DNA from: Dillenia suffruticosa
Lineage: Eukaryota; Streptophyta; Magnoliopsida; Dilleniales; Dilleniaceae
Assembly (NCBI GenBank): GCA_033439265.1
Contig: JAVTVX010000024.1
Coordinates: forward strand, 868,001-932,000
Length of the DNA stretch: 64,000 bases
Direction of reading: 5' to 3'
Shown: positions 47,857 to 62,496 of the stretch, piece by piece
Layout: every line of letters begins with the position of its first letter
Position numbering within the stretch: position 1 is the first letter of the stretch
Made by a program: the position numbers and the translations under genes
Notes under the pieces: generated by a model
Database searches by the model: none
What the model saw: only the letters and a program-made list of their open reading frames with translations
Told to the model about the DNA's origin: nothing

Positions 47857-50179
47857 AAGTGAAAAATCTTTTTTTTTTTCTAATTTTATCTCTTTCTTCT
47901 ATCCCTCTTGAAACTATCTTAAAATTTTTTACCAATTGACTCAGCTGATATTCGTGAAAATTGTTGAGTTGAATTTAAGAGAATGGTGACCGGAAGTGAT
48001 AAAGAAACTATAAATCACATCATTTTTTTGGGGGGGGGGGGGGGGACATCAGAGTTGAGCTATTTTAGCTGTATTTGATTCTTGATGAACCAGTTGGATT
48101 GACCCATGGGCTGGGCCTATGTGGACAATCATTGTGCATGAGGGGACCCAAAATATGCCTATGTAGGCCTCTTGGGTGTGGCCCAAATGTAGAAATTCAT
48201 TGCAGGCCTGTTGTCTGGTAGTGTTAGAAACTGCACCTTTTCACGTGGGCCTCACTGTGGGACAATTTAAGAATGGAAGTCCCATATTGTGGGCCCGCCC
48301 GATTAGAAGGGACAAGGTCATCAACCTAAGTTTCTTTTTCTTTTTTTTTTTTTTTTTTTCCATAGTAAGGCTCAAACCCGAGCCTATTACAAGCCTATTA
48401 CAAGGGAGAAAAGTATTTTTGCCACTTAACCTAAAGCTCATTGGCAACAACCTAAATTTCAACGCAAGTTAATTTCATCTCCTTGCTGATTTGTATACGT
48501 GTTATTAAGGTAGATCTAGAACTGTTTCTTCCTTAAAAAGGATGAAAATGTACAAGGCAATGTGAGAAAAGTTTTAGTTTCTTGTTTCCCATGTTTTTCC
48601 GTATTTTGTTTGTGAGAATTTTCTACGATTTCCATTGGCACTCATAAGTTTGTTACTGCTAAATCGCCATCCAACAATCATGGATCTTATTACCATTCTG
48701 TCGTACGAAAAATAATGGCATTGAATGAAAATCAAATGGTCATAAATCCTATTATATATATATATTATATATATTAATATTCATCGAAATTGCACAAAAT
48801 TCATGCAAAAAAAAAAAAAAAAATGACCACAAGCCCTACCACATGGTTTGGTAGATGGAATGCAAAAATCTGATCCCCCAAATTACACAACTGTGATCTT
48901 ATCTCAAATTCTCAACCATTTTTTGAGGCAACATCATCACACCCACCAATCCTCATTTCTTCAGCTTATCTATATTTGTCCACTTGCAGGCAGGGGCCAT
49001 GACTAAGTTAAGAAGAAAATAAAATTAAATAGACAAATCTAAAAGAAGGGAGAAAAAAAACAATGGGTATATGTTCCTTTCTAAAAAATGTCAGAGATTT
49101 GATTCCATCAACTGCCTAAATAATAAAAATCCCATGCTTTTTCCAAGTCCACTCTCTCATAAAGATGCTCTCCCCCATTCTTTCGCACCATCCACGTTTT
49201 TATGAATGTTGCGGAGAAGCATATGTAAATCTATATATATTCTTGAATTTATAATTCTATAAAGATGAGTTTATGTGTATAAATACAAAAGAAATATGGA
49301 TCAAACTTTTTTACGTTGAATGATCGAACACTATATCTTTTTAATAAAAAGTTTTGAATTCGAGTCCTGAGAATAGGGAAAAAAGATTTAGGAAAACTAA
49401 CCCCTTAATAGATCTCACAGTATTCAAAACGAATTAGTCAGATAAATTTCGAATACTAATCAGTGAAAAAAATATACAAAAAATATGCTCATCCAAATAT
49501 ATATATATATATACACATTATTGTCATATTTTCTGATTGGTGATAAAAATTTATTTATGGAAATATTAACTTTCATATCCTCATGAAAAAACACAAAAGA
49601 GAAAAAGGAATGGAAGAGGAAGCCTCAAGTCTTTGCCTCTTTGATTTTTGGAAGTGGGGAAAAGGAGATGTTATAAGGAAGGACTGAGAATATGGTGTAT
49701 AGCACATGATTGCCCCTACATGAAGAATCAAAAGTCGATTGGTAATAATGTAATGGAAGAAGCATAAACATCAAAGCCTTAAGCTAAAGAAATCTCATTT
49801 TCTCCGCAATCAAATTTACAATTATTAGCCAAATCAACTTGCTGAAGATCTGTATAAATCTTAGCACATGCCCTAGTCTGTGTTAATTGAAACCACCCAA
49901 AGAAGCAAAATGTTGGTTAACCTTGCATCCCATTTGTGTAGAAGTAGGCATGAGATCCACCATTTGGCAATCCTTATGAGGACAGCTTTTGTTTCTCTGT
50001 TCCCTCTTTTACTTAAATGCCTTTGGATTCCCTGTTGTCCTTTTTTCATGCAGGCATGTGCTTTGCTTTTAGTACTGTAATCATATCTTAGGAGAAACAT
50101 TATAGCATACAAACAGTCCTGTAATTATGTGTTAGGAGAATCATAACATAGTACAAAGCTGATGGTACAAATAGCTTAT

Positions 50180-50180
<1 letters not shown>
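47857..50180. other. Intergenic; homopolymer tracts and a SINE-like copy
   Basis: Poly-G near 48030-48045, poly-T near 48332-48359, poly-A near 48806-48823 and short AT repeats at ~48750 and 49498. A plus-strand SINE-like copy covers about 49320-49475 (gaattcgagtcctgagaata, then aattagtcagataaatttcg). No gene recognised. Confidence 0.5.

Positions 50181-50182
<2 letters not shown>

Positions 50183-50222
<40 letters not shown>
50183..50222 (+). repeat. (CT)n microsatellite
   Basis: About 40 bp of perfect CT repeat in gene-free DNA. Confidence 0.9.
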
Positions 50223-50226
<4 letters not shown>

Positions 50227-53200
50227 TATTATAGAATGCCTAATCTGAACTATAAGTATTATTCTTTCAAATAATTTGTTTTCACTCAAATTTATAGTTT
50301 TAAAGTATTAAAATTTTTTAAAATGGTCATCCCAGGAAACCACCATAGTGCAAGTCTACTACCAATCATGTTCTTCCACAACTGTGGGGTCAAAACAAGT
50401 CATATGAGAGTTGGTCCCCGGGCATGATTGACTGGTGTGGGAGAAAGTAAAAACACAACCTAGTGGGTGTTTTTTGTTCTAAAGTTGCACTTAATAATGC
50501 CACATTTTGGTTGTTGTAGTGACTATTGTGATTCTCAACCAAACTCCAAACGGGAGGGGAGGGGACGGGGACCCCCCAAAATTCATAATGCCACATGCTA
50601 TTTGTTCCCAAATTAGGGTTTTCCCTATGAGATCTAATTAAGCTTGTTCCTTCAATGATCATGTTGAAGATTGAGTATGTAACAAGATTTCAATATCTGG
50701 AACCATCGATTCATTGTGATGTTTATGTTTAACGGTTTCGATTTGTTCATCAATTGGGTGAAAGTCCTGCAATTATAGAAAATCACAGTTTTTCTTTTCA
50801 CAAAAATATTCTGCTTTCTATATTTATCGGTATAACTAATGTCATATAAATCTAATGAATCAAAAATCAAATAAATCAGACCGCATGTAACAGTTCATAT
50901 TGTCCACCATCATGTAATATATTATTTATTTAATTATTAACTCATTTAAATAATTATTTATTGAGAAATTCAATTTAATCGGTCCCAAGGGGAGTCTAGT
51001 GGTCTAAATCCTCTCCCCCAATATGGTGATTTCAGATTCAAATCCTTAAATAAAAAAGAAAAGAAATTCAATTAATCGTTTTCACTGACTCGAGAAAGAG
51101 AGAGAGAGGGATTAGGTGTTGTTGGACCGAAGCAAATGTTGCATCATTCTACGTTTCTCAAAAATAATGCATCCTGATGTTTGGTCGGTATCTAACCTTA
51201 ATTCAAAATGGGTCCTCTCTCTCACAAGATGACCAGCACGTCGATTTCTGGCGGTCGGCTAAGGACCATCATGATCATAATAATCTAATTCGTGTTATCT
51301 CCAACCTTATATTATACAAATATTAACTATATATATATATATATTATATAGTTTATAAATTTTAATATAAACTAGAATTAAACATGGACATCTATCCAGC
51401 TAACTTGTGATCATGTTGACGGGTGTTGGATTGCAACTTAAGCTCAATTACTATTAACAATTGTTTCCATTTTTAATAGGAAATCAAAGGATAGGGCGTT
51501 TGGTGAGACTGCAGAGCCCTCAATCCCAAACACATGACGTTAACATTAATCGGTCAATAGTACGCATGAACTTATTAATTTAATGACTCCCACTGATCAA
51601 CTTAATTAAAGGTTTTAATTTAATCACCACCACCCCCCCCCCTTCTTCAACTTAATTAATTCCACTTTCTCATTTTGTGTCATCTGTTTGGTCATTACTT
51701 CAAGCTTAATTAATGTCATTAGTATACTCAAAATGCTTACTAGGTTTTATTTCTAATTAGACAAATAATAATTAACTAACGCCTAGATGGTTCGTGAAGG
51801 AATACTGATACCCTTTAAATAAAATTTTAGATTCGAGTATTATGTATAGATAAATTGATACCAAGAGAGTTTTATCCCCTTAAAACTCTAATTTATCTCG
51901 AACTAGATCTAATTGAGTCAGATGATTAATATATATCGATAATTTATTTAAAAATGACAAATATTAATTAATTGTGAACAAAAAAACATACCAAGGAAGG
52001 ATATTCCTACTTTTTGATATACAAAATTGAAAGATAGATTCGTTATTTACTAGAATCAAGCTCTTCCCATATTTACTGCAATGATATATAAGAATTGAGG
52101 CTCGGGGTTATTTTGGGAGTAGCAACATTAACTTGTACAAGATAAATTTTGAGGTTCATGTTTTTTAAATAAAAAAAGCCCCATCTTTCCAAAAATACCC
52201 CTGAAAGTAATAGCTAGTTTCAAAGCAATTAATTCACTAGTCCAACACCTAAACACTTACAACGGTTCATTGCGAGTTCAGCTCGAGTTGAACCATAGCC
52301 TTATCTTTGATCCCTATTGTTCAAGGTGGGGCACGACCCGTTGATGACTGTTGGTTCGATTCATGTGTTTCACCGGGGTTAGTTCAAAATTGATATGATA
52401 TGCCGATGGGTTTGGTTTGACCGGTAATTGAATATCGATAACTTTTAAATTAAATTTTATATTTATGTTTTGTATATAGAAAAAAAATATACAACAAATA
52501 TCAGTAATTTATATATATATATAAAAAAGTCAAAATTTATCCTGAAATTAAGAAGGGTATAATAAAATTGTCTTTAGATCTCAAAAATATGGTTATGGTT
52601 GATAAGAAGTAGGCAGGGCCTGCAATGGCATGCGAGGTGGGTGAAGTACCAAATCCTTAGCATGCGAGGTATCAGAAATCTAATAGGCAAACATAGTTTG
52701 CATATCTATTCTTTCGTTTTCAAGATGATTAAAGCAAAAATAAATCTTGGAATCTGCCTTCTACGCCGTGTGAAAGTTGGTAAAGAATTTTTCTTTTTCT
52801 TTTTTTCTTTTTCAAAAATAGAGGGCGCACGTCAACACTCTAGAGGGTTAACATGAACATTATTCTTATTGTTGTCGGCCTTGCAGAATTATTTTTTGTG
52901 GTACACAAAATTCTAAGGTCTCACTTTGTCAATGACAAACATCAAATTATGACTTATTAATACGCAATAATAATAATAATAAATTGAATGTTAATATTAA
53001 ATTTTAGAATCGATTTTTATTTCGGTGTTGATAAAAATTTTACACAAACAGTCAAATTTTTACAACCTACCTCTTTTACCTGAATTTGGGACCGACACTG
53101 TTGAAAATTTGGATCGAGTTTAAATTTTTCTCTTTTTAAAATTACCTAAGATAGAAGGCAATTCGATTAGGGGTAGGTGGATCCCTTTTCCTCCAAGGAG

Positions 53201-56200
53201 TTGACAATAATTTCATTTAATAGGTTAGATACTGTAAATTGTTCTCCCTTCTACATTAAATATAGTCGTGGAATAAATAAATACTTTGGTCCCATTGGAA
53301 AACTTCGATTTGTTTCTTTAATTTATCTCTATTTTATATTATTTTATTTATCTATTTTTAAGTCAAAAATAGTTATTTAAAGAAATATTGAATTCTGAAA
53401 GTAAAAATTAAGTTTATAAAAAAACCCTAAAACTATCGTTTTATTAACAATTTTTCATTAAAAATTTTACTTAATTTTAATTTTTTTTTTTCAAAGGATG
53501 GCTTTGTCCAGGCAGGGAAATAATTAATTATTGAGCTTTCTAGGGTAGATAGAGGCAAACGTAAAAGTAATTGCCTTGGATGAAAGGCTGGCTAGACAAG
53601 TCAATCGGAATTGGCTTGAAGAGCAAGATGTATCTGTGCATGCCCAGTCTAATTTACTCAAAATAAAACTTGCTTAAGAAGGGTCAAACCCAAGCCCACG
53701 GTACTATACAAGAAAATACCTTTCAAAGGATTTTTCAAAATTCATTTTATGCAAAATATTTTTAAAAAAAAAATTTAAATACCGAAAACTCGAAAAATGT
53801 TTTTCACAAAATTAATTTTCATAAAATAAAATGCAACTTAGCTCCTTCCTCTCCATCTCAATGGTATCTACCATTTCAATATAATTTCTTCATATACCCC
53901 ATCACGACGGTAGTTATATCTGAAACTAAATATTTTACAAAAAGCAAATCAGAAGAGAGAAGACTACCGTCTTTCCCAATTTTTTTTTTAAAAATTATAT
54001 ATATAATTTTAAAGATTATAACATAAAATGTATGTTATATTTTATTTTTAATATAAAATTTTAATTTCAAATAAAATTTAGATGCATGTTATTCGTAAAT
54101 AAATAAATCTCAAGAGTTTAGTTGAGAAGATAAGTTTAGATAGAAATGAATAGTGTAGGAAAATTTGAAATAGTTAAATCATCTCTTTTATTATTTTAAG
54201 TTTTTATGAATAACTTTTTTCATTAGTTTTATTTTTATTTTTTTAATGTTATTTTATTTATTTTTGATTTCAAACTTTAATTTTATATTTTTCCTTGTTC
54301 TTTTATCTTATATTTGTTTTTCAAATGGTCGATTCTAAAATTTGAGGTTAAAATTCATATCGTTGTTTATAAAATTTTAATCTCATTCGAAGCTGCTCGT
54401 TTGTAACTACAATGGTTCTCCACATACCTAGTAAGACTAAATTGAAGTATTATGCAACAAGTTACTACAAGTTGAATCACCCAAGTGAGGGTAACCAGCC
54501 ATAACCCGATCACAAGCAACCTGAGCCATTGGTTTTGGGAAAATTGACCTAAAGCAACTCACACACTCTCTCTGTGACAGCGGCTTGGGTTGTGGGTTAA
54601 CTTCACTTACCATGCACGTAAACGCAAACTGTCCTTAGACTAGGAGGCACAAAGCAATCCATTTCTTGCTTTATTTTCCAATGCTTTTTAGCTTTCTCTT
54701 TAAACATTTTAGGGAGGAATTTGACTCCATTACATCCCCAATTTCCCCCCTATGATCACGCCACCCCACATGAGAAAATAGAGAAAAATCACTAGTGTTT
54801 GGTACGTGTACCACAAAGCTGTCCTCACCTTCTTCACCTAAATTATATCGGCATAAATACCCGAATCTAAGTCTATATACTTGAAAATTTCTATTATTTT
54901 GTTGATATTTTGGATGATTAGGATTTGTTCTGATTATCGTCTAATAGTCAGTATTTTGGTAGTCCATATTCAAGATAATCGTAGAATAACCTAAAACTAT
55001 GATATTGCTTTTGCAGTTCTTTTCCCATCCCAAAATTTTTCTATAGATTTCCAACAAAGTTGAACCTGAAATCTCCTACCATTTTACAGCACAACTAACA
55101 TAATAAAAATTTAATTACTTCATATTACATGCATCAAAAATTTTAAAAACAGACAATGCCATGTGATTTTAAGACGAGGGCATCAGAATTTGTTCCTGAT
55201 GAGGTCCAATCAAACCTGCTAGACAAAGCCACATAGCAACAAAAACATAAGCTCTTAGGTTTCTAGTTTTTTGACTTTGACGAATGTAAGACCCTTGTAA
55301 CAAAGCTTGTTCTAAGAAATTTTAAAAATAATGTATGGTTATTTAGGGGAAAAAAACCCAATTAATTTAATTCAAATTCCCACCTTAATCTTAATTTGGA
55401 GTAATAATAAGAATGTAGGATGGCTTGAAAATCACTCAACATTGCACGTGTGCCGGGGAGCTAAGGCCTGACTGAGATTTTGCATGATTTACGAAGACAA
55501 ATGCCAAATGCGTTAAGCAACATCCTTCCTTAGTCCCCTCTTTTAGTACCCCTCCATATATATTTGATTTATGGTTCGTTACGTTACATTCTCCCTAATC
55601 CCCATGACTTTATATACAGTTTACGTAACCTTAATATCTATCTTCTTGTCCCCTGATTTCTTGTCGGTTGTCACACTTTTGTTTTGATTTGGTTAATGTA
55701 AGAATGGGTCAATTATTCAAATTATAGTTTTTAGTACTTTTCTTTTTCCTCAATAAGAGTTTCTGTGAATTTAGAACTATATATAATATGGGTAACGGGT
55801 ATCATATAATCACAAAACAAACAGAAATCATTATGAGATAGCTCGAAACTAATTGTATGTATCTCTATCAGACTATATCTGTTTGTGCAGTTTTTAATAT
55901 TTACACCAAAAATGAAATCCACACGGTTTATCTTCCTTTTTGCTGATTCTAAAATAGGACTGCCCTTCGCCTACAAAAAATAATGCTCATACTATTGGCT
56001 AACAAGGCATTCCCTTCTTGGGTCTTCTCCAAAATAATAGTGTCGTCCTACTATTGCACTCCAAACTTAGCCATGTATATAATGGCTGCCCTCTTTTAAC
56101 ACATGCGTCACCTCCATAGTCTGATCTCCCGAGCCAGCAGAACTCTAATATCAATTACAAGGGTTATAGGTGATTTCATTGAAAGAGAGATGTTGTACTA

Positions 56201-56900
56201 AATTAATAGCTTGGTACCTCTTCTCCATGCAAACAAAACCTCAAAATTAATAGCCATGACGCATATAACTTACGTGTTATTGCACATAAACTCAACAAAT
56301 TTAACTAATATAGATTCAAGACCTAAAAACTGAAACTCTGACCGATAAAAGAATATTTTATTTTTCTTGAAAATATTTTTCTTTTACTCCTAATTTGGAG
56401 TAATAAAGACAAGTGAAGAGCATGCTTGTGGTGGTTAATATAGTAGGAATTTAGAGAGTAGAAACGAGAACAATCGGACAACAGTTGTTAGGAGGTTGGC
56501 ACTATCATTCTGGTCTCGTTGACTCATTTATAATAAAAATTATTAATAGGGATAATAATAATAATAATAATAATAATTAATAGAAGCTTAAGATAAATTA
56601 TTCCCTTGAACTTTAGATAGGATTAGATGCCGACCATTGTGTTACAGACAAACACTATGACTTCATGGGAGGGTTTTTGTTATGCTTTATGTTAGCAACC
56701 GGCCATGATTTGTAACAATTCCTTAGCCTTAGTTTTTGTCTTAGACTAAAGATTTGATTGTCATTGGCATGCAAAAGTGCTACCGTTTTGGACAACTATT
56801 GTTTTAATTATTTATTAAAATCACTTCCCTCTTGACCACGGCTAAGATAAAGGTCGTCCTCATAGCATTTAACTATGTCATGTTAATGGAAAACAATAAA
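50223..56900. other. Intergenic, AT-rich; no gene seen
   Basis: No protein, RNA gene or clear transposon terminus was recognised. It contains a SINE-like copy (about 51780-51950), several AT tracts and a poly-C/T-rich spot near 51630. All open frames here are under 100 codons and unremarkable. Confidence 0.5.
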
Positions 56901-56903
56901 TAC

Positions 56904-56905
<2 letters not shown>

Positions 56906-56944
<39 letters not shown>

Positions 56945-56968
56945 CCTCCCTCCCTCTCTCTCTCTCTC
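56906..56968 (+). repeat. Compound (CT)n/(CCCT)n microsatellite
   Basis: CT repeat interrupted by three CCCT units (~56940-56953) and then CT again, ~63 bp. Confidence 0.9.
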
Positions 56969-58380
56969 ATAACAAAAAACCTAAATAAATCAAAAACTAA
57001 ATAGAGTAAATTTTACATAACATCTCATTTCAGGATCTTTTAATTTCTTTATGATTTAGAAATATTTTGATTAATAAAAAATTATTCAAATTTTGAAAGG
57101 TTTGAATTTTCTATTGATTTGGTTCTTACTTATTTGGTCCACACAGTAATATTAGGACAATTAAGATTTTTTTTTCCTTTTTTTTGGAAACTTTTGCTCA
57201 CTTATTTTCGTTTCATGGAAGTTAATTTAATATATTCTATTAAGGAAATTTATGATCAGCCAAAGAATTTCCTTTTTAAATTTATAAATAATTTAATATC
57301 TTCTATTAATATCGCATAGTGCCGATGTCCAATTGCTTGCGTTCCATGAATACCCAAAACACCATTTTAAAAATTTTTAAATAAGTAATTTTCAATAAAT
57401 TGGGTCAATTAAAAGGAGCTTATTAGGCAGTCTTCACGAAGATAGACACGGGGGTTCCTGTCCTTGTTTGTAATTTTGTTTGGAGAGGCTGCCAACCCTA
57501 AAACCCTACTCATGCTTATCAAAAGACTTGAGAAACAGGAGGGGTCCCTACAGAATTTGCTTTCATTTGAAGCATTTACCTTTTATGTCAAAACCTATTT
57601 GGGTCAGCGTGAAAAAACATATTAAAAGGAAGATGGCATTGGTGGGTGTTTTCATGTAAAGGACTTTCAAGCTAAATTGCCTTTAATTATGAGTAAAATA
57701 CCCTTTTAGGGCCCATAAGCATTAGCTTTATTCTACATAGTTAAGCAAATCCTCTTGTTATTAGAATTAATGATGATTAAAAACCTGGCTCATCCGACAT
57801 TGCTCATTATGCCATTCCATAAAGGGGGCACCATACGTGCCCTTGAACTATGAATATGTTTCTTTTTTTTTATCATGTTTTGGTTACCAATCCAGTATCC
57901 GTAGTTTCATTTCTATTAATTTGAGTCGACCACTTGCTGAATTCATTTTAGGGGATAAGTCTTTCAACGTTGATTTTCTCATTCTTATAGGAGATCGAAA
58001 CCCTGATCATAGTTAAGAGACGTCAGTTCCCGAATCAACTGAATTATCAGACGTTGGTACTATGAATATGTTTCTAACAAGAGCAACCCATCCTTCTTCT
58101 TGGGATATAATTTGAATTCTATTTTCAAGCATAGAAGAGAATATCATAAATTTTGTATGCACTCACTTTTTTTTTTCGATAGAAGAAAGAAATAAAAACT
58201 CGGCATTTAAAAAAATATATAATAAAGTGATTATTTTAATTTTGATTTAATCTAATATATTAATTGGCAATAATTTCTCATGGCAGTGGTAAATAATATT
58301 AGCGAATTTTTGTTTGGGGGAAGGGGGGGAGTGCTCGGAAGGTACATATATTTACTTTTAGTTCAATCAACCCTCTTTTG
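56969..58380. other. Intergenic; SINE-like remnant
   Basis: AT-rich. About 57880-58055 resembles the SINE-like family (ccgtagtttcatttctatta, ggagatcgaaaccctgatca). No gene recognised. Confidence 0.45.
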
Positions 58381-58381
58381 T

Positions 58382-58466
58382 TGAGAACTACAAGATCTTG
58401 GTGGCTCCGAGAATGAATAGATTTGCGTCCCACTTTTACTTAGACCTTATCCTCCCATGATTACCC

Positions 58467-58515
<49 letters not shown>

Positions 58516-58805
58516 TGAAAATTAAAGGGGCACCTTTTGTTTTTATTATTGTGAGGCAAAAAAAAGTTTCTCATGTCCCACAAATCTGTGATGATTCGAA
58601 AGAAGGCATGGTCTCCGAAGTTATCTATCCCTCAAGTTGCTCCATGAGAGAGAGAGATTCATTAAAAATTTTAAGTTACAATCAAAAAAAAAAAATTAAA
58701 ATTGTAAGTATGACCTATTGAACTTATCCACTTCCCAAGTTGTTTCATTGGATATTGCCTGATTTCTAATACTTTGCTTCGGTCGGTTTTGCCTTAGACT
58801 AAAAG
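58382..58805 (+). repeat. Segmental duplication, copy 1
   Basis: Shares long blocks with 61822-62170: gatcttggtggctccgagaa, ccttatcctcccatgatt, gatgattcgaaagaaggcat, ttatctatccctcaagtt and ctttgcttcggtcggttttg. This copy holds a (CT)n tract at 58471-58512 that the other lacks. Confidence 0.9.
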
Positions 58806-61800
58806 TATAGTGAGCGAGAGAGAGAGTAATCACCCCTCATTTGTTTGGGTAGTACTAAGAGTTTAATCAGTGATCAAGACCTCATATTTCTTAAAATATA
58901 ACTCTAAAAAAAGTGATAAATTTTTAAAATCTCATATCATTTAGTTATGATAATAAGATTCAGATTATTGTTACCGTCTAATTATAATAAAATATAACTC
59001 TTTTAACCGAGAAATATCTGGTAAATTATGCCATCTTAGCTAGCAGGTGAAGGCCTTGATGTGTCACTATAAGACCAAAATAAGAAGCCAACCACAATTT
59101 GTTCTTTTAAATTGAAAACGACAGGTTCAAATAATAGACTTGGAAAAGAAAGGAAGCAAAGCAAGAGGTCCAAAGAAATTCAGTGATTGGCTTCAAGTTG
59201 CTCAAATTAAATCAACTTGGATAATAAAGCCAAAAGGATATCCCAACCAGTAGGGACTTGTAGTTCTGATTTGTACATTAATTGGGAAAGTTCTCGGTCT
59301 TCTTGGAAAACCATATAATCCAAATCCACCCAAGATTTGGTCTAATATAATTGAGGGCTACCCTTATGAAATTGAAAGTTAGATCCTTTCACGCTTTTTT
59401 ATGGTTTTAATGTATAAAAATAATATTATTTGATCCGATACTTTGACACTAATTTCTCTTAAAAAAATATTTTGAATTTGAATTTTGTATATAGAAAAAA
59501 TAAACGTGGAAAGAACTATACCTCTTAAGAATTTAATTTGATTCAAATAAGATTTTGTTTTGCCAAAAATAGTTAATAGATACCGATGGTTTATTAAAAG
59601 AAAAAATCTATCTATGGGTTTAACGATGAAAGTGAAGGAAAGAGCAAGTGTCCCTGCAAATTATTATATTTATGTATGTATGTATGTATATATATATATA
59701 TATATCTTGAACAGCATCTCATTAAAAACTTTAAAAATATTATTAAAACTCTCATAAATATATTGAATGTAATAAAAATGCCATTTTAAAAATCTATTTA
59801 TTTTTTAGAATTTATAATTTTTGTTCTTTATTTTTTGCCTTCTCTATATTGTGTTTCAACTTTTAATATAAATTTATTACTTAGCGTTCATGAAAATTAG
59901 GCATGAGAATATTGCTTGGGGATGGATAAAATTCGTAAGAACTTCGTAAAGACCTGACGTAGAATGAGTCAAACAAAATGTACCTTGCTTTGTGGTAGGA
60001 GTTGCCAAAATAATGTCACAGTGTGCGAAGAGTGAGGAAGAAATAATGAGTGCAAAAGGCTTGGGCGGAAGCATGAAGGAGAAGAGTTCGCTTGCCATGC
60101 ACGTAAAGGCAAGACTTGTAAAGTAGTGTTCCAAAGGCCAGGAGGCATATGAAGTAAGTCACACTCCCCTTGCACGGTCATGCACACTCACACTTGTGTG
60201 TGAGTGACTTGAATTATTCCCTTGGTGGAATTGCCGATGAAACCCCCTCCCTAAATCATTGTATCCACACGATTACTTTTATTTTTGTGGACTGATATTT
60301 AAAATTATATTTTAATTAATTTAATTCGAATATTTATTGAATCCATTTTAAATGATAATTCTTTCAATATAATTTTTTATTTTTAAATTTTAAACTCAAA
60401 ATTGATTAAAAAATCTATTATTTTTATCTATTAAACTGACTGTTCGTTAATCACACGACTTTTTGGTAAATACCCTAGTGCTTGGCCCTTGCCCTTATCA
60501 ACAATTTTAATACGATATCAAATTTTAGATAATAACTCTCTCAACATAATTTTAATATGACATCAAATTCATATTTCAATTCCATCAAGCTGAACTCATT
60601 TATTTCGATTGAAGATGCATAAAAGGGATGATAAATATCAAAATATTCCCACTGAGTCATTGTTATGCTCTTTGAACCTTACGTCTCTTTCTATTACAAT
60701 AGTTCGGTCTGAATTATAGTAAATGTCTCTGATTCGTGTTCATCAATCCCACCAAAATGCTAAACACTTTACCTTAAATATCTCATTTAATATTCTAATA
60801 TACAAATAACAACGATAACAACAAACGTAGTTTTAATTTTAAATTTTGAAATCGACTCCTTGAGACTGATATAAAATCTCATGATATTAACAAAATTTTT
60901 ACACTGATTGTCAACGTACCATGACTCTCTTAGAATCAATTATATTAAAAAAATATTTACATTTTAAAATTAAACACAGATTTAATATTCTAATATATAT
61001 ACACTAATTTTAGACCGCAGGTGTGTTGCATATTTTTAATAAAAATATAAAAGTATATAAAATGATGCATGTGAAAAAAAATAGATAAGAGAGAAATTCA
61101 GAATAAATATGAGAAATTTAATAGAGTAATTTTAAAGAATTATCTTTTAATAAAGATAATATCAATATACACACACACACACACAAATAATGTACAATAG
61201 AATACATGGGAAAATGCTTGATTTTGGAACCAGAAAAAAATGCAAGAAAATTGCAGTCGCGTGCAATGGGGCTGGCGTGTGCAGTCGTGTAGTAACTTTC
61301 ACTAGCAGCAGTCCTCACCAACAAGCAAAAACAAAGACACCCCACCCTTAACATTAAGAGGTACGGTCCTATTCCCATTCCAATATCCTTCCTATGAATT
61401 TGATCCTTAATCTCTTGGTCAAGTCAAACAAATGACCCCTTTGGAGTCACGTGCAATCACGTGGGAGGACATGATCATCTTTTTGCAATTTCTTCATCAG
61501 ACGGCTCAAGATGTCCCTTGCCCATCGCTCAAATTCGCATTTCAAGTCTACACACCAACACGTTAGGTCCCCTGTCGCTCCATCATCGCAGGATCTTTTG
61601 GCCTCTACCAGGCTTCTGTCCTGTGTAGTGTACCACAGTTGTAGGTCACTACAATTCGTACCAATCATGTGACACTTTTCTAGGACAACTTTCGTACAAT
61701 CTCTTTTGTTTTTCCGGTCAATTTGAGGTAATATTTTTTATTATTTTTAATTTTTAATATCTCTATAGCTATAACTATTAAATGTAATATCTATATAATT

Positions 61801-61821
61801 ATATTGTCATTTATTTTGTGG
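58806..61821. other. Intergenic, AT-rich; no gene seen
   Basis: Short (TATG)/(TA) repeats at ~59670-59705, a SINE-like remnant near 60290-60380 and a CA repeat near 61170-61186. The frame at 61447-61668 (minus, 73 codons, Cys-containing) has no match I recognise. Confidence 0.45.
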
Positions 61822-62023
61822 AAAACTACAGGATCTTGGTGGCTCCGAGAATCAATAGGTTTGTATGTGTCCCATTTTTACCTTGACCTTATCCTCCCAT
61901 GATTGCCCATAATCTCGGTTTTTATTATTTTGAGGCAAAAACAAGTTTCTCATGTCCCACATATTTGTGATGATTCGAAAGAAGGCATGGTCTCTGAAGT
62001 TATCTATCCCTCAAGTTTCTCCA

Positions 62024-62054
<31 letters not shown>

Positions 62055-62170
62055 CAATAAAAAATTTGAAGCATAATCAATTGAATTTATCCACTTCCCA
62101 AGTTGTTTCATTGGATATTTGCCTAATTTCTAATACTTTGCTTCGGTCGGTTTTGCCTTGAGACTAAAAT
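61822..62170 (+). repeat. Segmental duplication, copy 2
   Basis: Second copy, ~3.44 kb downstream in the same orientation. It lacks the CT tract and ~25 following bases of copy 1, but has an expanded (GA)n, 62025-62052, where copy 1 has only a few repeats. Confidence 0.9.
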
Positions 62171-62223
62171 TTGAGGGAGATAGAGATCGGTAATCAATTA
62201 ATTTTTAAAATTACTTATATATT

Positions 62224-62452
62224 CACTACTAGAAAACACATGATTAACGATAGAAATTTTCGTCGTTGAAAGTAAAAAATCCGTCGCTATAAAGTATTAG
62301 CGACGAATTTTTTCTGTAACTAATTCCGTCACTAAAAATTATCCCGCTAAATATCAACGACGGAATACTATCTATCGCTAAATATCAACAACAAATTAAC
62401 GACGAAAAAAATCTATCGTTAAACTATCCGTCGTTAATCCAAGAAAATATTA

Positions 62453-62496
<44 letters not shown>

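Noticed and set aside
60095-60147. Candidate microRNA precursor around ccatgcacgtaaaggcaa
   Set aside because: It does not match any conserved plant microRNA that I can recall, and no long complementary arm was seen nearby.
61447-61668. 73-codon minus-strand frame with several cysteines
   Set aside because: Cysteine spacing fits no motif I know, no splice context was found and the surroundings are repeat-rich.
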